Positions 17,061 through 25,186 are shown, counted from the stretch's first letter. The stretch is DNA of 52,043 bases from DATJFH01 sp035495815 (GCA_035495815.1 DATJFH010000083.1:1-52043), one strand, 5' to 3'. Notes: generated from the letters alone by a model not told the origin. Made by a program: numbers and translations.

Positions 17061-18260
17061 ATGCTTTCCAGAGTTTTGCCTGTATTTCTTGCGGTTTCAG
17101 CCACCGCCTCGGCGGAGATCAAAGTAATCGAACAGATCGTCGCCAAGGTCAACGGGGACATCATCACCAGCGGTGAGCTCGAGCGCAGCCGTCAGGCGCT
17201 CGAAGCCGACCTCAAACAGCAGAAGGTTCCCGAGGCGAAGATGCAGCAGATGCTCAAGGAGCGGGAGGCGGATGCCCTCAAGGACCAGATCGATCAGCTC
17301 CTGCTCGTGCAGAAGGCCAAGGAGCTGAGCATCAACGTTGACGCGGAGATCACGCGCGAGCTGGCCGATATCCAGATCCAGAACAAGATTACCGACCCCG
17401 ACAAATTCCGCCTCTGGGTGCAGGAGCAGTCGGGCATGTCCTATGAGGACCTGAAGCAGCAGATGAAGAACCGTGCGCTGACGCAGCGCGTGATTCGCCA
17501 GGAAGTCGGCGGCAGGATTACGATTCCCAAGTCCGAGTTGTTGAAATACTACGAGGATCACAAAAACGACTTCGTCCGCCAGGAGCAGGTCTTCCTGCGG
17601 GAGATCTTCATCTCGTCGGTGGGAAAGAGCCCCGAGCAGGTCGCTGCCGCGGAGAAGCGCGCCAAGGACATTCTCGCGCGGGCGAAGAAGGGAGAAAAAT
17701 TTCCCGAGCTCGCTCGGGATACCTCCGACGCCGATTCAGCCAAGAACTTCGGCGAGATCGGCTGGTTCAAAAAGGCGGACCTGAATCCCAGCCTCCAGTT
17801 TCTGTTCAAGGAGAAGAAGGGCTTCATCACCGACGTGATCAAGACGGAAAACGGCTTCGTGATCTTCCGTCTCGACGAACGGCACGAGGCCGGTCTGGCC
17901 CCCTTCGAAGAGGTCGAGAACGAGGTTACCGAGAAGCTGTACGTTCCGCGAATGCAGCCCAAGGTGCGCGAATATCTGACCAAACTCCGCGAGCAGGCCT
18001 TCCTCGAGATCCGGGCGGGCTATGTCGACAGCGGCGCGGCGCCCGGCAAGGATACCTCCTGGAGAGATCCGGCGCAGCTCAAGCCGGAGACCACGACCAA
18101 GGAAGAAGTGGCTGCGCGGCGCCGCAAACGGCTGCTGGGAATCATTCCGCGCAAGTCCGCCAAACCTGCCTCCGAATCGAGTCCGGCCAAGTCCGGCGAG
18201 ACTCCTGCTGTCCAGCCGCCGACCGTGCCGGCCGGGTCGGCGATTCCCAACAAGCCCTGA
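17061..18260 (+). CDS. SurA/PpiC-type periplasmic peptidyl-prolyl isomerase
   Basis: A 399-residue exported chaperone. The signal peptide (MLSRVLPVFLAVSATASA) is followed by the SurA N-domain (VIEQIVAKVNGDIITSGELERS), a helical chaperone region, and one parvulin domain (about 172-270: VFLREIFISSV, KGEKFPELARDTSDADSAKNFGEIGWF, NGFVIFRLDER). The last 60 residues are Lys/Pro/Ala-rich and low in complexity. It probably assists outer membrane protein folding. AGGAG is 5 nt before the ATG. The next gene starts 6 nt after its stop, so they likely form an operon. Confidence 0.92.
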   Translation: MLSRVLPVFLAVSATASAEIKVIEQIVAKVNGDIITSGELERSRQALEADLKQQKVPEAKMQQMLKEREADALKDQIDQLLLVQKAKELSINVDAEITRELADIQIQNKITDPDKFRLWVQEQSGMSYEDLKQQMKNRALTQRVIRQEVGGRITIPKSELLKYYEDHKNDFVRQEQVFLREIFISSVGKSPEQVAAAEKRAKDILARAKKGEKFPELARDTSDADSAKNFGEIGWFKKADLNPSLQFLFKEKKGFITDVIKTENGFVIFRLDERHEAGLAPFEEVENEVTEKLYVPRMQPKVREYLTKLREQAFLEIRAGYVDSGAAPGKDTSWRDPAQLKPETTTKEEVAARRRKRLLGIIPRKSAKPASESSPAKSGETPAVQPPTVPAGSAIPNKP

Positions 18261-18266
18261 GACTGC

Positions 18267-19367
18267 ATGAAGACACCCTTCATCAAAGAGCTCGAACCGA
18301 ACCAGACCATCTCGACTTTCTTTCTCGTTCAGAACAAGGAGATCCGGCAGAAGAAAACCGGAGACCCCTACCTCTCGCTGCTGTTGTGCGACCGCAGCGG
18401 CGAACTGGACGCGAAGATGTGGGACAACGTAGCCGAGGTGATGGATACGTTCGAACGTGACGACTTCGTCAAAGTCAAAGGTCTGATTCAGATTTTTCAC
18501 AACCGCACCCAGCTCACGATCCATAAGATGCGGCGGGCCGGCGACCATGAAGTGGAATTCGCCGACTACTTCCCGGCGTCCGAGCGGAACCCGGACGAAA
18601 TGCTGCTCGAGCTGCGCGGCATTGTCGCGGGCATGCGGAACGCCCATCTCCGCGGGCTCCTCCAATCGCTGCTGGACGAGCCGGAAGTCTCCCGGCGCTA
18701 CAAGATGGCCCCCGCCGCCAAGCAGATTCATCACGCCTACCTGGGCGGACTCATCGAGCACGTGCTGTCCCTGTGCGGGCTCGCCCGCCTGGCCGCGTCG
18801 CACTACCGGGCCATCGACCTGGATCTGCTGCTGACCGGGGTTGTGCTCCACGATATCGGCAAGATCTACGAGCTTAGCTACGAGCGCGGCTTCGCATACA
18901 CGACGGAGGGCCAGCTCGTCGGCCACATTTCGATCGCCATGCGCATGCTGGGCGAGAAGCTGGCGCTCGCTCCGGATTTCCCGCCGAAGCTCCGGATCCT
19001 GGTCGAGCACATGATCCTGAGCCACCACGGCAGGCTGGAATTCGGGTCGCCCAAAATACCGCAGTTCCCGGAAGCGCTGCTTCTACACTACCTGGACGAT
19101 CTGGATTCCAAGATGGAATGCATGCGCCACATGGTCGACCGCGACAGGCTGGTCGAGGGCCACTTCACCGGCTTCAGTACGTCCATGGAGCGCTCTGTGC
19201 TGAAGAAGGCGAAGTACCTGGATGAACCGGAGGCCACTCCCCAGCCTGCTGCGCCGGCCGTCGCGCCATCCGAACCTGTCCGTCCCGTTGCGCCGCCCCG
19301 TCCCCATTCGATTTTTGCCGACAAGCTGGCGCAGGCTCTCACGCCGGACTCCGGCAAAGGAGACTGA
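18267..19367 (+). CDS. YhaM-like 3'-5' exoribonuclease (OB fold + HD domain)
   Basis: A 366-residue protein. Residues 1-100 form an OB fold (FFLVQNKEIRQKKTGDPYLSLLLCDRSGELDAKMWD-like start, here quoted in part) that binds nucleic acid. Residues about 150-300 form an HD metal-dependent hydrolase: IHHAYLGGLIEH, then VVLHDIGKIYEL and LSHHG. This order matches Bacillus YhaM, a 3'-5' exoribonuclease. The C-terminal 50 residues are Pro/Ala-rich. It sits between the SurA-like gene (6-nt gap) and the BlaI-type repressor (TGATG overlap). Confidence 0.85.
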   Translation: MKTPFIKELEPNQTISTFFLVQNKEIRQKKTGDPYLSLLLCDRSGELDAKMWDNVAEVMDTFERDDFVKVKGLIQIFHNRTQLTIHKMRRAGDHEVEFADYFPASERNPDEMLLELRGIVAGMRNAHLRGLLQSLLDEPEVSRRYKMAPAAKQIHHAYLGGLIEHVLSLCGLARLAASHYRAIDLDLLLTGVVLHDIGKIYELSYERGFAYTTEGQLVGHISIAMRMLGEKLALAPDFPPKLRILVEHMILSHHGRLEFGSPKIPQFPEALLLHYLDDLDSKMECMRHMVDRDRLVEGHFTGFSTSMERSVLKKAKYLDEPEATPQPAAPAVAPSEPVRPVAPPRPHSIFADKLAQALTPDSGKGD

Positions 19368-19756
19368 TGCGCAGACCCGCTCCGCCACGCGGCATTCCAC
19401 CACGGCTGGAGATGCTTTGCCTCAAGGCATTGTGGACTCTCGGCGAAGGCAACGTAAGAGAAGTGCGGGATGCGGTCGCGGAATCGAGGGCGCTGGCCTA
19501 CACCACGGTCATGACGCTGCTGGAGCGGCTGGCCAGGAAAAATGTCGTCTCCCGGCGTAAGGTAGGCCGCGCTTTCGTCTACGCCCCCGCCATGTCCCGC
19601 GACGCCCTGCGCCGGCTGGCGCTCGAGGAATTCGTGGACTGCTATTTTGACGGCTCGGAGCAGAGGCTGGCCGAATTCCTGCGGCGCCAAGAGACGTTCT
19701 CACCAGCGCGGGAGATAGAGCCGGAAGGCGGCGGCATCGATACAGCGCTGCTCTAA
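19367..19756 (+). CDS. BlaI/MecI/CopY-family transcriptional repressor
   Basis: A 129-residue winged-helix repressor. The helix-turn-helix region reads MLCLKALWTLGEGNVREVRDAVAE, then YTTVMTLLERLARKNVVSRRKVGRAFVYAP, the family core. The C-terminal dimerisation part (ALRRLALEEFVDCYFDGSEQRLAEFL) is shorter than in BlaI. BlaI genes usually neighbour a BlaR1 sensor peptidase; none is here. Coupling to the exoribonuclease gene by TGATG suggests co-expression. Target genes are not evident. Confidence 0.88.
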   Translation: MRRPAPPRGIPPRLEMLCLKALWTLGEGNVREVRDAVAESRALAYTTVMTLLERLARKNVVSRRKVGRAFVYAPAMSRDALRRLALEEFVDCYFDGSEQRLAEFLRRQETFSPAREIEPEGGGIDTALL

Positions 19757-19795
19757 CGCAAGGCCTTCACCCGCTTTGAGCTCTCGACGCCCCGG

Positions 19796-19804
19796 TGCTA
19801 CAAT
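19796..19804 (+). promoter_or_regulatory. Extended -10 of the LRR gene
   Basis: TGCTACAAT, identical to the ftsY element. Here the start codon is 41 nt downstream, so a real 5' leader of about 35 nt is expected, with GGGGAG at 19828-19833. Confidence 0.45.
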
Positions 19805-19845
19805 TTTTTCTCGGAGAGTTCCGATTCGGGGAGCTTCATTTCTCA

Positions 19846-20382
19846 ATGAAACTTCTTGCGTCTGCACTGGCTTCTTTTCAGGCGGCGAAGTCCCAGGAAA
19901 AAGCTGGACCTTCCGGCGCCGAAGCGCAAGCCATCGCTCAGATTGAAAAGGCGGGCGGCAGCGTCCGCCAGATCGCCCAGAACGACGAGCATCGCGAAGT
20001 TGATTTTCACTTGCAAGGCACGTCCTGCACCGACCAGCAGCTGGCGCCGTTGCCCAAAATCAAAAACATCGTTTCATTGAACCTGGCCAAAACATCGATT
20101 ACCGACGCCGGCCTCGTTTACGTCAAGCCGCTGTCCGGCCTGCTCCAGCTGCATCTCGAACAGACCAAGATCACCGACAAAGGCCTGGAGCAGATCAAGG
20201 ACCTGGTGACCCTGACGTATCTGAATCTCTACGGCGATGCGGTGACCGACGCGGGGCTGGAGCAGTTGACCGGTCTCAAGAACCTGCGGAACCTGTTCGT
20301 CTGGCAGACCAAGGTCACCGACGAGGGAATCAAAAAGCTCAAGCAGGCGCTGCCCTCCGTGGACATCAACAAGGGCTGGTAA
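19846..20382 (+). CDS. Leucine-rich repeat protein, probably exported
   Basis: A 178-residue protein with a short hydrophobic N-terminus (MKLLASALASF) that may be a signal peptide. After a helical segment come four LRR units of about 24 residues with the core ITDAGL, ITDKGL, VTDAGL and VTDEGI and strands such as LLQLHLEQT and LTYLNLYGD. Such LRRs serve protein binding. GTG 19795 is rejected as the start because it lies inside the promoter. It is flanked by BlaI and a methyltransferase, neither obviously linked. Confidence 0.75.
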   Translation: MKLLASALASFQAAKSQEKAGPSGAEAQAIAQIEKAGGSVRQIAQNDEHREVDFHLQGTSCTDQQLAPLPKIKNIVSLNLAKTSITDAGLVYVKPLSGLLQLHLEQTKITDKGLEQIKDLVTLTYLNLYGDAVTDAGLEQLTGLKNLRNLFVWQTKVTDEGIKKLKQALPSVDINKGW

Positions 20383-20442
20383 TCGCCGGCGGCCGGTTGG
20401 CAGGGAAGTCCCGGCTCTGCGATTGTAAGATCGTAGAGACAC

Positions 20443-21576
20443 ATGGACCGCTCCAGGTTGGACATTCGCTCGCTCGCCGGGATGGCCGCCGCTTTTCAGA
20501 AGCGGATCGGCGCAATTCAAGCCGCCGGTTCGCCGGGCTTCGACTGGTATCCCTACGACTCGCTGGGCAATTTCTTCGTCCTGGCCGATCTGCTGACCGG
20601 CGAGCGACGCTTCCTGCTCGACCTGATCGGCAATCGCCCGGCACTTGACGTCGGATGCGGTGACGGCCATATCGCCTTCTTCCTCGAGTCCCTGGGCTGC
20701 AAGGTGATCGCCGTCGACAACCCGCGAACGAATTACAACCAGATGCAAGGCGTCCGGGCGCTCAAGGCGGCCCTGAATTCGTCGATCGAGATCTGCGAGC
20801 AGGATATCGATTACGACTTCCGGCTGCCGGACCTGCAGTTCAGCGTCGCCATCTTCCTCGGCGTGCTCTACCATTTGAAAAATCCGTTCCGGGCGCTGGA
20901 AACTCTGGTCACGAGGTCGCAGTACTGTCTGCTCTCGACCCGTGTGACCCGCTTCGCGCCGGACCGGAAAACAGACCTCGGCGCACTCCCGCTGGCATAC
21001 CTGGTAAATGAAACCGAGACGAACAACGATTCCACCAATTTCTGGATCTTCACCAATCCCGGTTTGAAGCGCCTGATCGAGCGCAGCGGATGGCGTGTTG
21101 TGGATTACGCGTCCGTGGGAAATTCACGAGACTCCGATCCGATTACCGCCCAGGGCGATGAGCGGGCGTTCTGCCTCGCCGAGCGCGCCGTCGCCGCCCT
21201 GACAAACGGCCGCCTGCTCAGCGGATGGCACCAGCAGGAGACTTTCGAAGCCTGGCGATGGACCGAGAAAAAGTTCGCAGTTGTGTTCCCGAAAGTTTCG
21301 AGGCCGGGGCCTCACGTGCTGCGCCTCGATTTCTTCCTGCCGGACGGCCGCGATCGGCTTTCCATCGCGTGTTCGATCAACGGGACCGCGCTTGCCGAGC
21401 GGACGTTCGTCAAATCCGGCCATTACCGCTACGAAGCGGCCGTCCCGGACCCGGCTCTGACCGGTCGATCCGTACTGGCCGAGTTCGGTCTGAGCGACGC
21501 GTTCGCCCCCGGCGACCGGGACGAGCGGGAACTGGGCATCGTCGTTTCGTCGGTGCAGCTGATCGCGGTGGATTAA
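20443..21576 (+). CDS. Class I SAM-dependent methyltransferase with C-terminal beta domain
   Basis: A 377-residue protein. The central Rossmann domain has the SAM motif LDVGCGDGHIAFFLESLG, acidic loop VIAVDNPR, and FLGVLYHLKNPFRALE, as in CmoB/DUF1698-type methyltransferases. From about residue 255 a separate domain begins: WHQQETFEAWRWTEKKFAVVF, then alternating strands (LRLDFFLPDGR, IACSINGTALAERTF, HYRYEAAVP) ending in VVSSVQLIAVD. That is a beta-sandwich like those fused to glycan-modifying enzymes. TAAGAT (20426-20431) ends 11 nt before the ATG. Substrate unknown; a sugar or glycolipid is plausible. Confidence 0.78.
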   Translation: MDRSRLDIRSLAGMAAAFQKRIGAIQAAGSPGFDWYPYDSLGNFFVLADLLTGERRFLLDLIGNRPALDVGCGDGHIAFFLESLGCKVIAVDNPRTNYNQMQGVRALKAALNSSIEICEQDIDYDFRLPDLQFSVAIFLGVLYHLKNPFRALETLVTRSQYCLLSTRVTRFAPDRKTDLGALPLAYLVNETETNNDSTNFWIFTNPGLKRLIERSGWRVVDYASVGNSRDSDPITAQGDERAFCLAERAVAALTNGRLLSGWHQQETFEAWRWTEKKFAVVFPKVSRPGPHVLRLDFFLPDGRDRLSIACSINGTALAERTFVKSGHYRYEAAVPDPALTGRSVLAEFGLSDAFAPGDRDERELGIVVSSVQLIAVD

Positions 21577-21618
21577 TGTGGCGTCATCACCGAGAGCCGC
21601 CCGAGAAATCCTGAAATT

Positions 21619-22761
21619 CTACACGTCGACCCAGCCGTGCTGGGCCGAACTCTTCAGCTCCTTCTCCAGAATCTGCAACTGGCGCAACCCGTCGGCGAAC
21701 TGCGGGTACTCCACCGGCGCGGACCGGTCCTCCACCGTTCGATAGAAGCGGCGGAATACCTGTTTGAACGTGTCGTCGTAGCCTTCGCTGTGCCCGCCGG
21801 GCAGATCGGCGAATCGCCGCGCGGATTCCTCGAGCAGTGACGGATCCTTGACGATCGACTGGTTCGGCTCGTTGCGGTGGCCGATCCACAGCGCGTCCGG
21901 CTGCTCCTGGTTCCAGGTCACCGAGCACTTCGATCCGTAGACCTCGATCATCAGCCGGTTCTTCCGTCCGGCCGCGACCTGGCTTACCGTGAACGCCCCC
22001 CGCGCGCGCTCGCCCAGCCGCAGCAGCACGGCGCCGAAATCTTCGCTCTCGATCTTGACTTCCTTGTAATCCTCCGGCTTCAGGAGTTTTCCGGTGAACG
22101 TCTCGACCGACCCCTTCGGCTTCTTGCGCGTCTTGTGAAAGGTCTGAAGGTCGGCGCAAAGGGAGGTGATCCGCAGCCCGGTAACGTGCTCGATCATGTC
22201 GCACCAGTGCGATCCGATATCCGCCATCGCGCGCGACCTGCCGTTCGCCTTCTGATCGATACGCCAGTTCCAGTCCGTGTCGTAATACAGCCAGTCCTGC
22301 GAGTAGCCGCCCTGTACCGAGTAGATGTCGCCCAGTTCGCCCGTCTCCCGCATGCGGCGGATCTGCTGCACCATCGGATAGTAGCGGAGGTTGTGGAACG
22401 TGCAATTGGCCAGGTTCTTTTTCTTGGCCAGCTCTACCAATTTCTTCCCCTCCGATGCCGATACCGCCAGCGGCTTCTCGCAGAGCACATGCTTGCCGGC
22501 CTCCAGCGCTGCCGACGCCATGGGGAAATGCAGGGCGTTGGGCGTGCAGACATGGACGGCGTCGATCTCCTTGTCGGCGAGGATCGTGCGATAGTCGCCG
22601 CTCGAGCGGCTGACGCCGATCTCGTCGGCGAACTTTTTGGCTTTCTCGTCGGTTGAAGCGGCCACCGCGGCTACCTCGACGTTGCCCAGCCGGCGCACTC
22701 CCTCGCTGTGGACGCGGCCCATGAAGCCAGTGCCGAAAACGGCGGTTTTCAGTTTTTTCAT
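21619..22761 (-). CDS. Gfo/Idh/MocA-family oxidoreductase (cytosolic)
   Basis: A 380-residue NAD(P)-dependent sugar dehydrogenase. The Rossmann fold opens with KTAVFGTGFMGRVHSEGV, the hallmark HVLCEKPLAVSA (Lys of EKP is catalytic) follows, and the C-terminal alpha/beta domain includes GGYSQDWLYY, DIGSHWCDMIEHV and SEGYDDTFKQVFRRFY. No signal peptide, unlike the second family member at 43.8 kb. ATG 22761 is preferred since upstream residues are not family-like. The likely substrate is a sugar or inositol; not determinable. Two dyads in the 76-bp divergent gap may regulate it. Confidence 0.88.
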   Translation of the reverse strand: MKKLKTAVFGTGFMGRVHSEGVRRLGNVEVAAVAASTDEKAKKFADEIGVSRSSGDYRTILADKEIDAVHVCTPNALHFPMASAALEAGKHVLCEKPLAVSASEGKKLVELAKKKNLANCTFHNLRYYPMVQQIRRMRETGELGDIYSVQGGYSQDWLYYDTDWNWRIDQKANGRSRAMADIGSHWCDMIEHVTGLRITSLCADLQTFHKTRKKPKGSVETFTGKLLKPEDYKEVKIESEDFGAVLLRLGERARGAFTVSQVAAGRKNRLMIEVYGSKCSVTWNQEQPDALWIGHRNEPNQSIVKDPSLLEESARRFADLPGGHSEGYDDTFKQVFRRFYRTVEDRSAPVEYPQFADGLRQLQILEKELKSSAQHGWVDV

Positions 22762-22794
22762 ATTGAGGCTCGGCTCCGGCCATGCGGGAACCGA

Positions 22795-22826
22795 ACTGAT
22801 ACTGTATCGCAAAAAACTGCTACAGT
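22795..22826. promoter_or_regulatory. Paired operator-like dyads in a divergent promoter
   Basis: ACTGATACTGT (22795-22805) and ACTGCTACAGT (22816-22826) are a direct repeat 21 bp apart with two mismatches. Each also contains a dyad: GATAC-T-GTATC and ACTG-CTA-CAGT. The second covers the extended -10 TGCTACAGT (22818-22826) of the plus-strand gene, and the first covers a possible minus -10 (GATACA, 22808-22803) paired with TTTACC. Confidence 0.4.
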
Positions 22827-22837
22827 GGTAAACAATC

Positions 22838-23125
22838 ATGGTGGTTCGCATCCGGTTCGGGAGGGGCCGGCAGGTTCACCGGGGGAAGGGCAAGAATCGG
22901 AGACTGGCGCTGGCCCTCAGTTCGCTGCTGACGCCCGCGGCGGTGATGGCCACCGTTCTGGGCCTGTGGCGGCTGGCGGCGGACATGCGGTGGGCCGGCG
23001 AGTTCGGCATCTCCAGCGGTTTGTTTTCCCACTGGCAGGTGTGGCTGGCGTTCGCGGCGCTGCTTCAGTACGGCGCATGGGCGCTCAATCGTTACGGGCG
23101 CGACCATGATCCTGCCCGATCCTGA
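22838..23125 (+). CDS. Small membrane protein, two transmembrane helices
   Basis: A 95-residue protein of unrecognised family. A basic N-terminus (MVVRIRFGRGRQVHRGKGKNRR) is followed by two hydrophobic helices, about 23-47 and 66-86, with a short loop containing DMRWAGEFGISSGLFSHW. The positive N-terminus suggests both ends are cytoplasmic. The extended -10 TGCTACAGT ends 11 nt before the ATG. It lies 32 nt before the rhomboid gene, which has its own -10, so co-transcription is possible but not required. Confidence 0.6.
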   Translation: MVVRIRFGRGRQVHRGKGKNRRLALALSSLLTPAAVMATVLGLWRLAADMRWAGEFGISSGLFSHWQVWLAFAALLQYGAWALNRYGRDHDPARS

Positions 23126-23142
23126 TATCCTGGTTTTGAGAG

Positions 23143-23148
23143 TATCTT
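23143..23148 (+). promoter_or_regulatory. -10 element of the rhomboid gene
   Basis: TATCTT, the same hexamer as before the ynbA-like gene, again ends exactly 9 nt before the start codon. Confidence 0.35.
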
Positions 23149-23157
23149 CTCGTCCTC

Positions 23158-23889
23158 ATGCGATACGACACACGGTATCGATCCGTTAATTACTCCAGCT
23201 ATCTGCCGGTCGGCGTGAAGTGGCTGCTGATCGCCAACGTCGGCATGTTTTTGCTGTACTACCTGATACCTTCGATTACCCAGCACCTCCTGATGCTCTC
23301 GCTGGTCCCGGTAATGGTGCTCAAGCACTTTGCCGTCTGGCAGCTGGCCACCTACATGTTCCTGCACGGCGGCATCGAGCACATCCTGTTCAATATGCTT
23401 GCCCTCTGGATGTTCGGGATGACGCTGGAGCAGGATTGGGGCACGCGCCGCTTTCTGAAATATTACTTCCTGTGCGGGATCGGGGCCGGTATCTGCGACG
23501 TGGCTCTCAACGGCATCATGGGCAACTGGGGGACCCATACCATCGGCGCGTCCGGCGCGATCTATGGTCTGCTGCTGGCGTTCGGCGTCCTGTATCCCAA
23601 CCAGACGGTGCTGTTCTTCTTCATCTTCCCGATGAAGGCGAAATACATGGTCATGATCGTGGGTGCGATCGCCTTTCTCGGCGCGCTGCACGTCAACAGC
23701 GGAGTCAGCGATATCGCCCATCTCGGCGGCATGGCTTTCGGCTACGCCTATCTGAAGATGCGCTTCGTTCACGTGGACTTCGGTTATTTCGGGCGCGAAT
23801 TCAACGCCTGGAAGCTCCGCCGCGCGAAGAAGCGGTTCCAGGTATATATGCGCAAGCACGGCTCGGACCGCGACACCTGGGTGAATTGA
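23158..23889 (+). CDS. Rhomboid-family intramembrane serine protease
   Basis: A 243-residue polytopic protein. Six hydrophobic segments are visible. The catalytic serine is in GASGAIYG (Ser132) and the histidine in IAHLGGMAFGY (His188); the conserved FLHGGIEHILFNMLALWMFG segment (about 68-87) belongs to the L1/TM2 region. Rhomboids cleave transmembrane substrates within the bilayer. The cytoplasmic tail after residue 200 is basic (KLRRAKKRFQVYMRKHG). Substrates cannot be inferred from context. Confidence 0.93.
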   Translation: MRYDTRYRSVNYSSYLPVGVKWLLIANVGMFLLYYLIPSITQHLLMLSLVPVMVLKHFAVWQLATYMFLHGGIEHILFNMLALWMFGMTLEQDWGTRRFLKYYFLCGIGAGICDVALNGIMGNWGTHTIGASGAIYGLLLAFGVLYPNQTVLFFFIFPMKAKYMVMIVGAIAFLGALHVNSGVSDIAHLGGMAFGYAYLKMRFVHVDFGYFGREFNAWKLRRAKKRFQVYMRKHGSDRDTWVN

Positions 23890-23935
23890 CCCGTCCCGCC
23901 CGCCGCAACCCTTCCCCTTCCGTCCACGTCTAGTT

Positions 23936-23944
23936 TGTTATAGT
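23936..23944 (+). promoter_or_regulatory. Extended -10 of the VWFA gene
   Basis: TGTTATAGT, a near-consensus extended -10. The ATG is 18 nt further on, with GGAG (23951-23954) 8 nt before it, so this transcript has a very short leader carrying the Shine-Dalgarno at its extreme 5' end. Confidence 0.5.
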
Positions 23945-23962
23945 CGAGATGGAGTTGTGCCT

Positions 23963-25084
23963 ATGCGAAAACGCGTACTTGTTCCGGTGGCCGCTCTGGC
24001 CGCATTGGGTTTCCTGCTCTCCGCGCAGGAAGGGCCGAAAAAAGACGTCGGCGAAACCGTAGCCAAGCCCCGCAAGAAGGGCGCGCCGGCCGAAGCCGAG
24101 CAGCCCAAGATCCCCTCCAAACTTACCAAGAAAGACAAGCCGGACTTTTCCGCACAGCCCGATTTCAAGGTGGACACCAGCGTCGTCAACGTCGATGTGG
24201 CGGTGCTCGACAACAAGGGCCGGTTCATCCCCAACATCCCGCGCGGGAACTTCCGCATCCTCGAGGACAACGTGCCTCAGCAGGTTTCGAACTTCTCCAC
24301 CGGAGAAGCGCCTATGACCGTCTGCATGGTGATCGAGTTCAGCAACTTGTTCCAGCAATATTACACCGAGTCCTGGTATCAGACTCTGCAGGCGTCTTAC
24401 GGCTTTCTGGACACGCTGAAGAAAGAGGACTATGTAGCCATCGTCGCCTACGACATGCGTCCGGAGATTCTTTCCGATTTCTCCACCGACAAGAGCAAGG
24501 CGCAGGAAGCCATGCAGCGGCTGCGCATCGCCGCCTTCTCCGAATCGAATCTCTACGACGCCATCACCGACACGGCGGACCGCATGAAAGATCTGGAAGG
24601 CAGAAAGGCCATCGTGCTGATCGCCTCCGGCCGCGACACGTTCAGCAAGCTGACCTTCGACAAAACCCGCAAAATCCTCCAGAACGACGCTGTGCCCATC
24701 TACGCCATCGGCCTGATGCAGGCTCTTCGCGAATACTACGACGCCCGCGGCTACATGGGCCCCATCGCCCGGCTGGACTTTCTGCAGGCCGATAATCAGA
24801 TGAGAACCTTCGCCAAGGAAACCGGAGGACAGGCGTTCTTTCCCCGATTCTATGGCGAGTTCCCGTCTATCTACCGCGCGATCCATGAAGCGCTCCGCAA
24901 CCAGTACTCCATCGGTTACACCCCTTCGAATACCGCAAAGGACGGTAAATACCGGAAGATCAAAGTCGAGCTCGTGAATCCGGCGAACAATGAACCTTTG
25001 CGTATTACCGACGAGAAGGGTAAGCCGATCAAATATTCGATCGTCGCCAAGGCGGGATACACGGCGCCGCGTGAAGTCGAGTAA
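23963..25084 (+). CDS. VWFA-related protein of the acidobacterial type, exported
   Basis: A 373-residue protein with a signal peptide (MRKRVLVPVAALAALGFLLSAQ). A Lys/Pro-rich linker (to about 70) leads to the domain start VDTSVVNVDVAVLDNKGRFI, LEDNVPQQVSNFS, the VWFA core, and the typical end NQYSIGYTPSN..DGKYRKIKVEL. This is the VWFA-related family largely seen in Acidobacteria (TIGR03436-like). The MIDAS position, normally DxSxS, reads EFSNL (in MVIEFSNLF), so metal binding may be lost or changed. Function of the family is unknown; extracellular adhesion or scaffolding is a guess. Confidence 0.88.
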   Translation: MRKRVLVPVAALAALGFLLSAQEGPKKDVGETVAKPRKKGAPAEAEQPKIPSKLTKKDKPDFSAQPDFKVDTSVVNVDVAVLDNKGRFIPNIPRGNFRILEDNVPQQVSNFSTGEAPMTVCMVIEFSNLFQQYYTESWYQTLQASYGFLDTLKKEDYVAIVAYDMRPEILSDFSTDKSKAQEAMQRLRIAAFSESNLYDAITDTADRMKDLEGRKAIVLIASGRDTFSKLTFDKTRKILQNDAVPIYAIGLMQALREYYDARGYMGPIARLDFLQADNQMRTFAKETGGQAFFPRFYGEFPSIYRAIHEALRNQYSIGYTPSNTAKDGKYRKIKVELVNPANNEPLRITDEKGKPIKYSIVAKAGYTAPREVE

Positions 25085-25098
25085 GTTGCGAATCATCG

Positions 25099-25127
25099 AA
25101 AGTCAAGACCTCGATCTGGCTTTTTTT
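25099..25127 (+). terminator. Probable intrinsic terminator after the VWFA gene
   Basis: AAAGTC (25099-25104) pairs with GGCTTT (25118-25123), continued by AGA/TCT after one bulged A, with a CCTCGA loop. The run of seven T (25121-25127) finishes it. It ends 20 nt before the response-regulator -35, separating the two units. Confidence 0.5.
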
Positions 25128-25146
25128 CCAACTCGATGCAAAACCG

Positions 25147-25175
25147 TTGACTCTTAGTAACGGAATTGTTACTCT
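25147..25175 (+). promoter_or_regulatory. Promoter and operator of the response regulator gene
   Basis: TTGACT (25147-25152), exactly 17 bp, then the extended -10 TG-T-TACTCT (25167-25175). The inverted repeat AGTAAC-N6-GTTACT (25156-25173) lies within the spacer and -10, where a bound repressor would block polymerase. The start codon follows 11 nt after the -10. Confidence 0.6.
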
Positions 25176-25186
25176 CGCTCGGTTCC

